A DNA stretch of 64,000 nucleotides from NCBI GenBank assembly GCA_043497085.1, contig JBIEKI010000001.1; one strand, written 5' to 3'. The position numbers and the translations under genes are program-made. Under the pieces are notes generated by a model. It searched no databases and had not been told where the DNA came from. It saw nothing but the letters and a program-made list of their open reading frames with translations. This document shows positions 36,919 through 45,492 of the stretch, in pieces. This DNA is from Thalassobacillus sp043497085. GTDB lineage: Bacteria; Bacillota; Bacilli; Bacillales; Halobacillaceae. How positions within the stretch are numbered: the first letter of the stretch is position 1; every line of letters starts with the position of its first letter.

Positions 36919-37445
36919 TTTTGTTGCAAGTGGAAAAGAAGCTTAGACAGGTCCTTCCACCCATACGCGATTTCAATCAAGTCTTCGCCTGCTAAGGTAA
37001 GCGTTTGTTCTGCTACTGGGATTCCTCCGATAGCTTCATAGAATGGTCGGGAAGGGTTATCCCTTAAAGCCCAGATTAACAGCGAAGAATGGCCGTGAGC
37101 ACGCAGTTTTTGCAGCAGTTGAAGGAGAATTGCTTTTCCTATTCCCTGACGTTGATAAGCACTCAGAATATAAATTGCGTAAACTTCCCCTGTATAAAAT
37201 GGATGGCCTTCTCGTTCTTTTCCACCGCTGATAAATCCTACGATTCCATCTTTCTTATCTTCCGCTACATAAATCAGGTAACCCGGGTCCTCTACCATTT
37301 TAGTCCATCTGTTTTTCCGTTCTTCGATGGATAAGTTTTCAAGGAATGATCCAGGGACTATCTCTTTATATGTCGATCTCCAGGTGGAAACCTGAACATG
37401 GGCGATGCTTTCTGAATCATCAGGAGTGGCATTTCTGAACTTCAT
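36906..37445 (-). CDS. GNAT family N-acetyltransferase
   Basis: A 179-residue acetyltransferase with the acetyl-CoA motif AIYILSAYQRQGIGKAILLQLLQKL (Q/RxxGxG/A as QRQGIG) and a C-terminal NPSRPFYEAIGGIPVAEQ segment. Substrate is unknown. I chose ATG 37445, behind GGGGGAGG; a 16-residue in-frame extension would include that site. It stands between dnaC and purA, divergent from purA. Confidence 0.88.
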   Translation of the reverse strand: MKFRNATPDDSESIAHVQVSTWRSTYKEIVPGSFLENLSIEERKNRWTKMVEDPGYLIYVAEDKKDGIVGFISGGKEREGHPFYTGEVYAIYILSAYQRQGIGKAILLQLLQKLRAHGHSSLLIWALRDNPSRPFYEAIGGIPVAEQTLTLAGEDLIEIAYGWKDLSKLLFHLQQKEKE

Positions 37446-37515
37446 TTCTTCCTCCCCCTTAGTTGTATCTTTCCAATAGTTTACCATAATCATCCAATAA
37501 GCATATATTTACGAT

Positions 37516-37615
37516 ATAGCCAATATCGAGTGAAAAAAGCCAATTAATCGGATATTTAGCCATTATATTTAAAAATCAGTCAATAAATCCTGTATTTGAC
37601 CAATAAAAACCTGTA
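37516..37615. repeat. 20-nt-period repeat (CCAAT-type units) upstream of purA
   Basis: CCAAT or close variants begin at 37520, 37540, 37560 (CCATT), 37580 (TCAAT) and 37600, exactly 20 bases apart, each preceded by A/G-rich bases. Two more CCAAT copies lie at 37474 and 37495 off the exact phase. The rest of each unit is A/T-rich and diverged. Two helical turns per unit would put all motifs on one DNA face. Confidence 0.6.
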
Positions 37616-37673
37616 CTTAGATAGCTATTATATAGCGGGCTTATGTCAAAAAGTGTCATAATGTTTAAGTAAA

Positions 37674-37717
37674 ATCACGAACGAATATTTTTAATGTATA
37701 TTTAATGTTCGGTTATT
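37674..37717. promoter_or_regulatory. PurR operator (two PurBoxes) of purA
   Basis: The reverse complement of 37704-37717 (AATAACCGAACATT) fits the PurBox consensus AWWWCCGAACWWT. A weaker box with CGAAC lies at 37674-37686 in opposite orientation, with a 17-base gap, the usual paired layout. PurR repression relieved by PRPP is expected for purA. Confidence 0.75.
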
Positions 37718-37720
37718 GCA

Positions 37721-37749
37721 TTGACTAATCCCTATTCTATTGGTAAACT
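37721..37749 (+). promoter_or_regulatory. Sigma-A promoter of purA
   Basis: TTGACT at 37721-37726 and TAAACT at 37744-37749 with a 17-base spacer. The downstream PurBox ends 3 bases before the -35 hexamer. Confidence 0.75.
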
Positions 37750-37804
37750 TACGATTGTCTAAAGAAAATATAACAATAAATTTAATGATTGGCGGAGGTG
37801 CCTT

Positions 37805-39097
37805 ATGTCTTCAGTAGTTGTAGTAGGAACCCAATGGGGAGATGAAGGAAAAGGTAAAATTACGGACTTTTTATCACAAAACGCCGAAGTAGTTGCTCGT
37901 TATCAAGGCGGTAATAATGCGGGTCATACAATTAAGTTTGATGGTGTGACGTATAAATTGCATCTGATCCCATCTGGAATTTTCTTTGAAGATAAAGTTT
38001 GTGTGTTAGGAAATGGAATGGTAATCGATCCAAAAGCACTGATAACTGAACTGGAATATTTACACGATAAGGGTGTATCAACGAATAATCTGCGAATCAG
38101 TAATCGTGCTCATGTAATTCTTCCATATCATCTAAAGTTAGATGAGTTACAGGAAGAAGAAAAAGGCGCCAACAAAATCGGGACAACCAAAAAAGGAATA
38201 GGCCCTGCTTATATGGATAAAGCGGCCCGTGTCGGCATTCGTATCGCAGATTTAATGGATAAGGATGCTTTTCATGAAAAGCTTGCGCTAAACCTGGAAG
38301 AAAAGAATCGTCATTTTGAGAAGTTGTATGAAACAGAGGGAATCAATGTAGAAGATATCCTCGAAGAGTATTACGAGTATGGTCAGCAGATTAAGCAGTA
38401 TGTCTGCGATACTTCCAAAGTACTGAATGATAACCTTGATGAAGGTCGCCGTGTTTTGTTTGAAGGGGCTCAAGGGGTAATGCTCGATATCGACCAGGGT
38501 ACCTATCCGTTTGTTACTTCTTCTAACCCGATTGCGGGTGGGGTGACCATCGGTTCTGGTGTCGGTCCTACTAAAATCAAGCATGTCGTTGGTGTTTCAA
38601 AAGCATATACAACCCGTGTCGGTGATGGACCGTTTCCTACGGAGCTTAAAGATGAAACTGGTGAACAGATCCGTGAAGTAGGACGGGAGTACGGTACAAC
38701 CACTGGCCGGCCACGAAGAGTGGGCTGGTTTGATAGTGTGGTAGTACGTCATGCCCGCCGTGTTAGTGGTCTGACAGATTTATCTTTGAATTCGATTGAT
38801 GTATTAACAGGTATTGAAACGTTGAAAATCTGTACAGCCTATCGCTACCAAGGTGAGATTATAGAAGAGTTCCCGGCAAGCTTGAAAGTACTGGCGGAAT
38901 GTGAGCCTGTCTATGAAGAAATGCCAGGCTGGGAAGAGGACATCACAGGAGTGAAAAGTCTTCACGAGCTTCCGGCCAACGCCCGCCATTATGTGGAACG
39001 TATTTCCCAGTTAACTGGTATTCCATTATCGATTTTCTCTGTAGGTCCAGATCGTTCCCAGACAAATGTCGTACGCAGTGTATACAGTGCAGATTAA
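37805..39097 (+). CDS. purA: Adenylosuccinate synthetase
   Basis: PurA joins IMP and aspartate with GTP in AMP synthesis. The 430-residue product starts MSSVVVVGTQWGDEGKGKITDFL with the GDEGKGK P-loop, and contains NNAGHTIKF, GIGPAYMDKAARVGIR and the C-terminal ISVGPDRSQT-like IFSVGPDRSQTNVV. GGAGGTGCC precedes the ATG. Confidence 0.98.
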   Translation: MSSVVVVGTQWGDEGKGKITDFLSQNAEVVARYQGGNNAGHTIKFDGVTYKLHLIPSGIFFEDKVCVLGNGMVIDPKALITELEYLHDKGVSTNNLRISNRAHVILPYHLKLDELQEEEKGANKIGTTKKGIGPAYMDKAARVGIRIADLMDKDAFHEKLALNLEEKNRHFEKLYETEGINVEDILEEYYEYGQQIKQYVCDTSKVLNDNLDEGRRVLFEGAQGVMLDIDQGTYPFVTSSNPIAGGVTIGSGVGPTKIKHVVGVSKAYTTRVGDGPFPTELKDETGEQIREVGREYGTTTGRPRRVGWFDSVVVRHARRVSGLTDLSLNSIDVLTGIETLKICTAYRYQGEIIEEFPASLKVLAECEPVYEEMPGWEEDITGVKSLHELPANARHYVERISQLTGIPLSIFSVGPDRSQTNVVRSVYSAD

Positions 39098-39111
39098 AGT
39101 TTCTACTAAAG

Positions 39112-39141
39112 AGAGTTGACTGTTATGTCAGCTCTTTTTTT
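39112..39141 (+). terminator. Terminator after purA
   Basis: AGAGTTGAC pairs with GTCAGCTCT (one G-T pair), followed by seven Ts. Confidence 0.85.
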
Positions 39142-39185
39142 GTAGTCTAGGAAATTATAAAAAATTATGTTTGTGGATAATATTT

Positions 39186-39312
39186 TGCTGTGGGTCGCAT
39201 CCAGCTCCAGCGCCTACCCCCTCGAGGTCTTAAGTCAATCCTCTCTGTGACAAAAAACGTCACGGCGAGGCTTGACTTAAGCTTGTCGGGGGTGAGCAAG
39301 GCGCTTGCGCTT
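39186..39312. repeat. Long-hairpin intergenic repeat
   Basis: Arms of 23 bases at 39229-39251 and 39259-39281 (outer ends CTTAAGTCAA and TTGACTTAAG) pair around an A-rich 7-base loop. Outside them, CCAGCGCC... and ...GGCGCTTGCG, with CCCCCTCGAG against TTGTCGGGGG, extend the fold. From memory, elements starting CAGCTCCAGCGCCT and ending in GCGCTTGCGC are scattered through Bacillaceae genomes; no other copy is in this window. Confidence 0.7.
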
Positions 39313-39396
39313 TTGTTCTTGGATAATTATGTTAAACTATAGGAGTTATGAAAAACTTTACTACAAAAAAGACGAAGAAAAGAAGGGAGTGGCAAG

Positions 39397-39480
39397 GTGA
39401 GTATTGTTAGTGTTTTATTAGGCGTCGGTATTGTAATTCTATTTCTTGTTATATTAGCAGTAGGCTCAGCGCAAAAATGA
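39397..39480 (+). CDS. Putative 27-residue single-span membrane peptide
   Basis: GTG at 39397 follows AGGGAG by about 8 bases and opens a frame reading MSIVSVLLGVGIVILFLVIL then AVGSAQK and TGA. Nearly the whole peptide is one hydrophobic helix with a short polar, basic C-terminal tail, the common shape of small bacterial membrane proteins. It stands alone between the purA terminator/repeat and tRNA-Phe. I cannot assign it to a named family. Its ribosome site and composition support translation, but the short length keeps this uncertain. Confidence 0.55.
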   Translation: MSIVSVLLGVGIVILFLVILAVGSAQK

Positions 39481-39619
39481 CAAGGGCGTTATAACGCTTT
39501 TTACTAAATTAAAGGGAATTATAAAAAAACTATTGCTATCATGATTATACTTGTGATACGATTAACCACGTTGTCGAAAGCAAGCGAGTTTTGTCACTTA
39601 ATTGAATAAACTAGATTAT

Positions 39620-39692
<73 letters not shown>

Positions 39693-39698
39693 CTGCGA

Positions 39699-39732
39699 AA
39701 AAGAGGTCTGAATATGTTCAGGCCTCTTTTTT
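39699..39732 (+). terminator. Terminator after tRNA-Phe
   Basis: AAAGAGGTCTGAA pairs with TTCAGGCCTCTTT with one mismatch, then a T run. Confidence 0.88.
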
Positions 39733-40011
39733 GCGGGTTGAAAAAGAACTGTAACAAGAATGAAAAATATTCCGACAATTATCCGCATGAACCTTGAGAT
39801 ATCAACATTCTCACTAACATTAAAATTAAGCTAATGTTGCCAATGTTACCGTTATCTACCATGGATATTATAAGTGTATTACAAATGCAGGTTTCCTGTT
39901 TCGACACCCTTCTACACTATGATAGATTAATAAAGTGACAAAATTATTAAGCAATTTAGAGAGAGATAGATAGAATAATTGACTTGGTAAAGCTTAGGAG
40001 GATTTAACGTA

Positions 40012-41457
40012 GTGATGGGAAAAGGTTTTAACGAAAAGCGGAGGTCGAGCAATTCGAGTTTTTGGGGAAAGTTAATTGTTGCATTTTTGTTCAGTTTAGC
40101 ACTTTCGGTAAACCCTTCTGTGCAGGCTGAGGGTGAACTCTCCACAATCTATCATGTTTATGTAGGAGATGACTACATAGGTGCTGTAGATGAGAAGAAA
40201 ATGGTCGAAAGTAATATTGAAGATCGTATCGAAAAAGCACAAGAAAAATATGAAGATATGACACTTACAACTTCTAATGAAGTAAATTTCATTGCAGAGA
40301 AACTGTTTGAACCCTCCCACAATAATGATGAAGTAACTGATGAAATCAATAACGAATTGGCGATTCAAGCAGAAGTTTTCACCGTAGAAGTAGATGGTGA
40401 AGTAGTCGCGTACCTTCCTTCTAAAGAGAAGGCTGAAGAAACGGTTCATCAATTTAAAATGGAATACATGGATGAATCTACCCTCGAAGAAGCAGAATTA
40501 AACATGAAAAATGATAAAAATCTGGATGTTAAAAAAGGAGACCCTGCTGTAGTAGAAGTTTCCTTGTCGAAAGAAGTCACTCATTCCAAAGATAATGTGG
40601 ACCCAGAAAAAGTTTCTACCGTAGACGAAGCAGTCGAACTCTTGAAATCTGGTAAAGAAGTCGAAAAAGAGCATACCGTAGAAAAGGGAGACACGATAAG
40701 TGAGATAACAAGTGAGTATGATCTGACTGAAGAAAAATTCAAGCAGCTTAACCACAATATTGATAATTCAAACGATCTGGAAGCTGATGAAACATTAAAA
40801 GTGGCCGAACAGCGTCCTTACTTGGAAGTCATCGTGAAAGAAGAAGAAATTAAGGAAGCTTCGATCGCACATGATACGGAAACGAAAAGCACAGACGACT
40901 TATATAAAGGCGAGACAAAAGTAGAACAAAAAGGCGAAGATGGTAAAAAGGAAATCCATTATTCCGTAACAAAAGTAAATGGAGAAACAACGGAGACCAA
41001 AAAGCTAGATGAAGAAACGGTAAAAGAACCAGTCAAAGAAATCATCTTAAAAGGCACTAAAGAGAAGCCTGCTACCGGTGACGGCACATTCTCCTGGCCT
41101 GCTGTCGGAGGCACGATCACCAGTAAGATGGGACAGCGTTGGGGTAAAGCTCATAACGGTATCGATATTGCCGGTGTCAGTGACAGAACCATCAAGGCAG
41201 CAGACGGCGGTGTTGTCACTTATGCTCAGTTCAATAGCGGAGGCTATGGGAACCAGGTGAAAATCGATCATAAAAATGGGTTTGTGACCACCTATTCTCA
41301 CATGAGTTCGTTAAGTGTCAGCAAAGGACAAAAAGTAGCTGCTGGTGACAAAATTGGAGTGATGGGCACCACAGGGCAATCTACAGGAGTCCACTTGCAC
41401 TTTGAAGTGCATAAAAATGGTTCACCGGTAAATCCTTTAAGTTATGTATCGAAATAA
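40012..41457 (+). CDS. Secreted peptidoglycan endopeptidase, LysM + G5 + M23
   Basis: A 481-residue envelope protein. Residues 1-17 are basic, 20-39 form a signal or anchor helix, 219-265 a LysM peptidoglycan-binding domain (HTVEKGDTISEITSEYDLTE), about 270-348 a G5 domain, and 365-481 the M23 zinc endopeptidase, with HNGIDIAG (His381, Asp385), YSHMSSL (His430) and HLHFEVH (His461, His463). It likely cuts peptide cross-links in the wall. GTG 40012 lies ten bases after AGGAGG; ATG 40015 is the alternative. Position directly ahead of walR suggests a role tied to wall homeostasis and perhaps WalR control. Confidence 0.9.
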   Translation: MMGKGFNEKRRSSNSSFWGKLIVAFLFSLALSVNPSVQAEGELSTIYHVYVGDDYIGAVDEKKMVESNIEDRIEKAQEKYEDMTLTTSNEVNFIAEKLFEPSHNNDEVTDEINNELAIQAEVFTVEVDGEVVAYLPSKEKAEETVHQFKMEYMDESTLEEAELNMKNDKNLDVKKGDPAVVEVSLSKEVTHSKDNVDPEKVSTVDEAVELLKSGKEVEKEHTVEKGDTISEITSEYDLTEEKFKQLNHNIDNSNDLEADETLKVAEQRPYLEVIVKEEEIKEASIAHDTETKSTDDLYKGETKVEQKGEDGKKEIHYSVTKVNGETTETKKLDEETVKEPVKEIILKGTKEKPATGDGTFSWPAVGGTITSKMGQRWGKAHNGIDIAGVSDRTIKAADGGVVTYAQFNSGGYGNQVKIDHKNGFVTTYSHMSSLSVSKGQKVAAGDKIGVMGTTGQSTGVHLHFEVHKNGSPVNPLSYVSK

Positions 41458-41530
41458 AACTACAATATGTTGAAAAGATAGCCGCGCGCAAGTATTTGCA
41501 GCGCGGCTATGTTATTGTAAGAGTAAGTCT

Positions 41531-41559
41531 TTGGCTTAAAAAGACAATTCATTTAAAAT
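41531..41559 (+). promoter_or_regulatory. Predicted promoter of the wal operon
   Basis: TTGGCT at 41531-41536 and TAAAAT at 41554-41559 have a 17-base spacer, about 55 bases ahead of walR. Confidence 0.45.
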
Positions 41560-41614
41560 GAGTTAAAATAAACTAAAGTAACACAAACTTGGATGGAAAA
41601 GGGATGTGTAATGA

Positions 41615-42319
41615 ATGAGTCAAAAAATATTAGTTGTAGATGATGAAAAACCAATTGCTGACATTTTGAAATTCAACTTAGAAAAAGAAGGCTATACCGT
41701 AGTATGTGCTTATGATGGCGATGAAGCGATCGAGCTGGCTGATCAAGAAAATCCTGATTTGATTTTACTTGATATCATGCTTCCAAATAAAGATGGTAAT
41801 GAAGTTTGCCGGGAAGTCCGGAAAAAACACAACATGCCGATTATCATGCTGACAGCCAAGGACTCAGAAATCGATAAGGTCTTAGGACTTGAGCTGGGTG
41901 CTGATGATTATGTGACCAAGCCGTTCAATAACCGCGAACTGATTGCAAGGGTCAAAGCGAACTTGCGCCGCCGCTTCCAGGAACCTGAAGACACAGCCAC
42001 TCAATCGAAAGATATCAAAATTGGCCGTCTGGTCATTCACCCGGACGCCTATACAGTAACACGCGATGGGGACTACATAGAGTTGACTCATCGTGAATTC
42101 GAACTGCTTCATTATCTGGCTAGACATATTGGACAGGTCATGACCAGAGAGCACTTGCTGGAGACAGTTTGGGGTTACGATTACTATGGCGATGTCCGTA
42201 CCGTAGACGTAACAGTAAGAAGACTAAGAGAAAAAATTGAGGAGAGCCCTAGTAATCCTACTTGGATCGTCACACGCCGCGGGGTAGGTTATTATTTGCG
42301 TAATCCAGAGCAGGAGTAG
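41615..42319 (+). CDS. walR: Response regulator WalR (YycF)
   Basis: WalR is the usually essential OmpR-type regulator of cell-wall hydrolases. The 234-residue product has a receiver domain with phosphorylatable Asp53 (LILLDIMLPNKDG) and Lys in YVTKPFNNREL, and a winged-helix DNA-binding domain with YYGDVRTVDVTVRRLREKIE and VTRRGVGYYLR. First gene of walRKHIJ-htrA; walK follows 6 bases later. Confidence 0.98.
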   Translation: MSQKILVVDDEKPIADILKFNLEKEGYTVVCAYDGDEAIELADQENPDLILLDIMLPNKDGNEVCREVRKKHNMPIIMLTAKDSEIDKVLGLELGADDYVTKPFNNRELIARVKANLRRRFQEPEDTATQSKDIKIGRLVIHPDAYTVTRDGDYIELTHREFELLHYLARHIGQVMTREHLLETVWGYDYYGDVRTVDVTVRRLREKIEESPSNPTWIVTRRGVGYYLRNPEQE

Positions 42320-42325
42320 TTTTTA

Positions 42326-44152
42326 ATGAATAAAGTCGGTTTTTTTCAATCTGTGCGATTAAAGCTTATCCTTGTTTATATTCTGCTCCTTTTGTTAGGG
42401 ATACAAGTGATCGGAGCTTATTTCGCACAGAATTTGGAAAACAATTTAGAACAAAACTTTAAAAACTCAATCAATGACCGAGTTCAATGGCTTACTTACA
42501 GTCTTACCCAGGCCTTTGAGAATGATCAGACGGATGATGAGGTTTCATTAGAAGAAGAAGTCCAGGGAATACTAGGTGACTTTGACAGCAGTGATATCCA
42601 GGAGCTGTTCGTAGTGGATAAAAACAGCCGTATCTTAGCTACCTATGGACAGCAATATGACCAGCAGGATAATGTTGGGCAAAAAACCCGTGATTCCCTT
42701 GTGCAAAGTACATTATTGTTAGGGGATCCAAAGGATAAAATCTTTGTTGACGAAGACAATGACCGAATCTTTGTGCGGACTTTCCCGATTACCGTAGATG
42801 ATGAAACCGTAGGAGCCATTTACCTCAGAGCCAGGATGAATGAGATCTATACGCAGATGAGTGAAATCAATGGGATATTTGCTAAAGGGACATTGATCTC
42901 CCTGACCATCACTGCTCTGCTTGGGATTCTAGTTGCCAGGACGATTACACGACCGATCACAGAAATGAGGAAACAAGCCAAAAAAATGGCTGCTGGTGAC
43001 TTTTCTCAAAAAGTAAATGTGTATGGTTCCGATGAGATTGGTCAATTAGCAGTCACCTTCAATGATTTAAGTGATAAAATTCAGCTTGCTCAAGCCACCA
43101 CAGAAGGTGAGCGAAGGAAGCTTAGTTCCGTATTGTCTAATATGTCGGATGGTGTTATAGCAACCGATCGTCTCGGAGCTATCACGTTGATGAACAAGCC
43201 AGCATCGAACCTGATTGGCCAAAGCTTTGATGATGTGCAAGGCCAGTCTTTGTTTGATGTATTAGATCTCAATGACCAGATTTCCGATATTTCAGAAGTA
43301 CAGGATACCGGTTCAATGCTGGTCGACATGAGCACCGACGAACAGTATATGGTGTTGAAGGCTAACTTTTCTTATGTGTTAGATGAACGACAGAATATGA
43401 ATGGATTTATTACAGTGATCAGTGATGTGACGGAGCAGGAAAAAGTCGAGCGGGAACGCAGGGAATTTGTTTCGAATGTCTCCCATGAATTGCGCACGCC
43501 TTTGACTACGATGAGAAGTTATTTAGAAGCGTTGACAGATGGAGCCTGGACGGATAAAGAGATTGCTCCAAGGTTTTTAGAAGTAACTCAAAATGAAACA
43601 GAGCGAATGATTCGCCTGGTCAATGATTTGTTGCAATTATCTAAAATGGACAGCAAGGGCCATGAGTTGTTCAAAGACCGTGTAGAATTCATTGAGTTTT
43701 ACCATCACATCATCGACCGTTTTGAGATGAACAAAGAGGAAGGCATCACTTTTGAAAGAAACCTTCCTAAGGAAACGGTATACGTATGGATGGATAAAGA
43801 TAAGATCACGCAGGTCATGGATAATATCATTTCCAATGCCATCAAGTATTCTCCCGAGGGAGGAACCATCCGCTTCAGGACACAAAAATTCCATAATAAA
43901 CTTCAGATTAGTGTTTCGGATGAAGGTATGGGGATTCCAGCTGAAAAAGTGGACAAGATTTTTGATCGCTTCTATCGTGTCGATAAAGCTCGAACGCGGA
44001 AACTCGGAGGCACAGGTCTTGGCCTGGCTATTGCCCGGGAAATGATAGAAGCTCACCATGGTCAAATCTGGGCAGAGAGCAAGGAAAACAAAGGGACCAC
44101 CGTCCACTTTACATTGCCGCTTGTGAAGAAGAAGCGGAGGGGTAACGCATGA
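42326..44152 (+). CDS. walK: Sensor histidine kinase WalK (YycG)
   Basis: WalK senses wall status and phosphorylates WalR. The 608-residue product has two membrane helices (about 12-34 and 184-204) around an extracellular sensor domain, a HAMP domain, a PAS domain near residues 262-370, HisKA with the phospho-accepting His387 in SHELRTPLTTMRSYL, and HATPase_c with DNIISNAIKYSPEGG and GTGLGLAIAREMI. It overlaps walH by 4 bases. Confidence 0.97.
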   Translation: MNKVGFFQSVRLKLILVYILLLLLGIQVIGAYFAQNLENNLEQNFKNSINDRVQWLTYSLTQAFENDQTDDEVSLEEEVQGILGDFDSSDIQELFVVDKNSRILATYGQQYDQQDNVGQKTRDSLVQSTLLLGDPKDKIFVDEDNDRIFVRTFPITVDDETVGAIYLRARMNEIYTQMSEINGIFAKGTLISLTITALLGILVARTITRPITEMRKQAKKMAAGDFSQKVNVYGSDEIGQLAVTFNDLSDKIQLAQATTEGERRKLSSVLSNMSDGVIATDRLGAITLMNKPASNLIGQSFDDVQGQSLFDVLDLNDQISDISEVQDTGSMLVDMSTDEQYMVLKANFSYVLDERQNMNGFITVISDVTEQEKVERERREFVSNVSHELRTPLTTMRSYLEALTDGAWTDKEIAPRFLEVTQNETERMIRLVNDLLQLSKMDSKGHELFKDRVEFIEFYHHIIDRFEMNKEEGITFERNLPKETVYVWMDKDKITQVMDNIISNAIKYSPEGGTIRFRTQKFHNKLQISVSDEGMGIPAEKVDKIFDRFYRVDKARTRKLGGTGLGLAIAREMIEAHHGQIWAESKENKGTTVHFTLPLVKKKRRGNA

Positions 44153-45492
44153 ATTTTGAAACCTTAAAATCTATCATATTGTTTATTTTAATTATGCTCA
44201 GTTTGTTTTTGACGGTAGCTTTATGGAACTATCAGCCCAGTCATGACAGGGTAGAAGAAGATATGGGAGTAGACACGGATGTCGGTGGACTGGAACAGAC
44301 GATGACCGATGTAGTCCAGCCGAGTAACATCGTCTTTCATAATACGGCCGGCGATTACGGTTTTACAGACTCACAGGATGAAGCGCTTTTCTATCAGCAA
44401 ATGCAAAACTGGACACTTTATAACTTTGAGCCTGGCGAGAGCGGTTTTCCGGAAGGACAAATTATGACAGAAATAGTATTTCCGACAGGATTGCCGGTAA
44501 AACTCCTCACGAGCATTTTTACAGTGAGTGAAGAGGAGCAAGGGATCGGTTTAGCGGCTGGAAACTTTAAATACATGGTATTTGTACTGGATGAAAGTAC
44601 AGAATCAATTACTTCAGTACGATTCATCTCAGGGGATGGGGAAAATGTGATTCGTGCCCAAGTACAGGCTACGGATGCTTTTGCCGATTTAATCTCCCAA
44701 CATCGGTCTTTAGAAAATAAACAAGAACTTATTAAGTTTGAAAATAAAAATACGCGTATTTTTATACCGAAGAATGAAGTAACGATGACCGACCATTTTA
44801 TTTCTGTGGACCCTGTTAAAGTTGAACCTTTATTAAATGCCCTTTTTGATGATGTCTCCCGTGTGAAAAAAAGTAAAAGAAGTGATGAGACAACCAGCTT
44901 TTCCGATTATGACAGTGAGATGATTATAGCGGAAGATGGAAAAAGCATGAAGTTGGAGAGGGCTTTATTTGGAAAAGGGACAATGCTGAATGACTATGAA
45001 CTGATTACAGAAAGTATGGCAATGGTTAACAACCATAAAGGATGGACCGATGATTATAATCTGTTCGATTTAACCGATCATCAGGCTTCATATCGAATGA
45101 TTTACGATGGAGTCCCTGTTCTATCGCCAAGCCGTTTATCAGAGATAATGGTCCAGTACCGACAGGAAGAGTTATACAGGTATAAGCGACCCTTGACTGA
45201 TATTGTAGAAGTATATGCGCAAGAAGAGGAAGAAAGGGAGATTGTACTGGAGTCGGGTGAAAGAGTCTTAGATGTATTGGAAAACAATCCATCCATTAAT
45301 CAAAATACAATCCAGGATATCTCCATCGGGTACCGGTTAATTCCTTCTAACCCTGGAAACCAGAACATTTTTTATACCTTGATGCCTGCCTGGTATGTCA
45401 AGCAAAATGGAAAATGGGAAAATATTAATGAAAAGTTAGACACGGTCCAATTATCGAAAGGAGCGGATCAGGATGCAATGGGGTCAAATTAA
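44149..45492 (+). CDS. walH: WalK regulator WalH (YycH)
   Basis: YycH, with YycI, binds WalK at the membrane and modulates its activity. The 447-residue product has one N-terminal membrane helix (about residues 8-26, SIILFILIMLSLFLTVALWNY) and a large extracellular part, the family layout. Sequence is poorly conserved overall, so the call rests on topology, length and operon position. It overlaps walK by 4 bases and walI by 20. Confidence 0.93.
   Translation: MNFETLKSIILFILIMLSLFLTVALWNYQPSHDRVEEDMGVDTDVGGLEQTMTDVVQPSNIVFHNTAGDYGFTDSQDEALFYQQMQNWTLYNFEPGESGFPEGQIMTEIVFPTGLPVKLLTSIFTVSEEEQGIGLAAGNFKYMVFVLDESTESITSVRFISGDGENVIRAQVQATDAFADLISQHRSLENKQELIKFENKNTRIFIPKNEVTMTDHFISVDPVKVEPLLNALFDDVSRVKKSKRSDETTSFSDYDSEMIIAEDGKSMKLERALFGKGTMLNDYELITESMAMVNNHKGWTDDYNLFDLTDHQASYRMIYDGVPVLSPSRLSEIMVQYRQEELYRYKRPLTDIVEVYAQEEEEREIVLESGERVLDVLENNPSINQNTIQDISIGYRLIPSNPGNQNIFYTLMPAWYVKQNGKWENINEKLDTVQLSKGADQDAMGSN

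Noticed and set aside
39825..39850. WalR box before the M23 peptidase gene (two TGTT motifs near 39833)
   Set aside because: The TGT-to-TGT distance is 9 bases, not the 11 needed for the TGTWAH-N5-TGTWAH operator.
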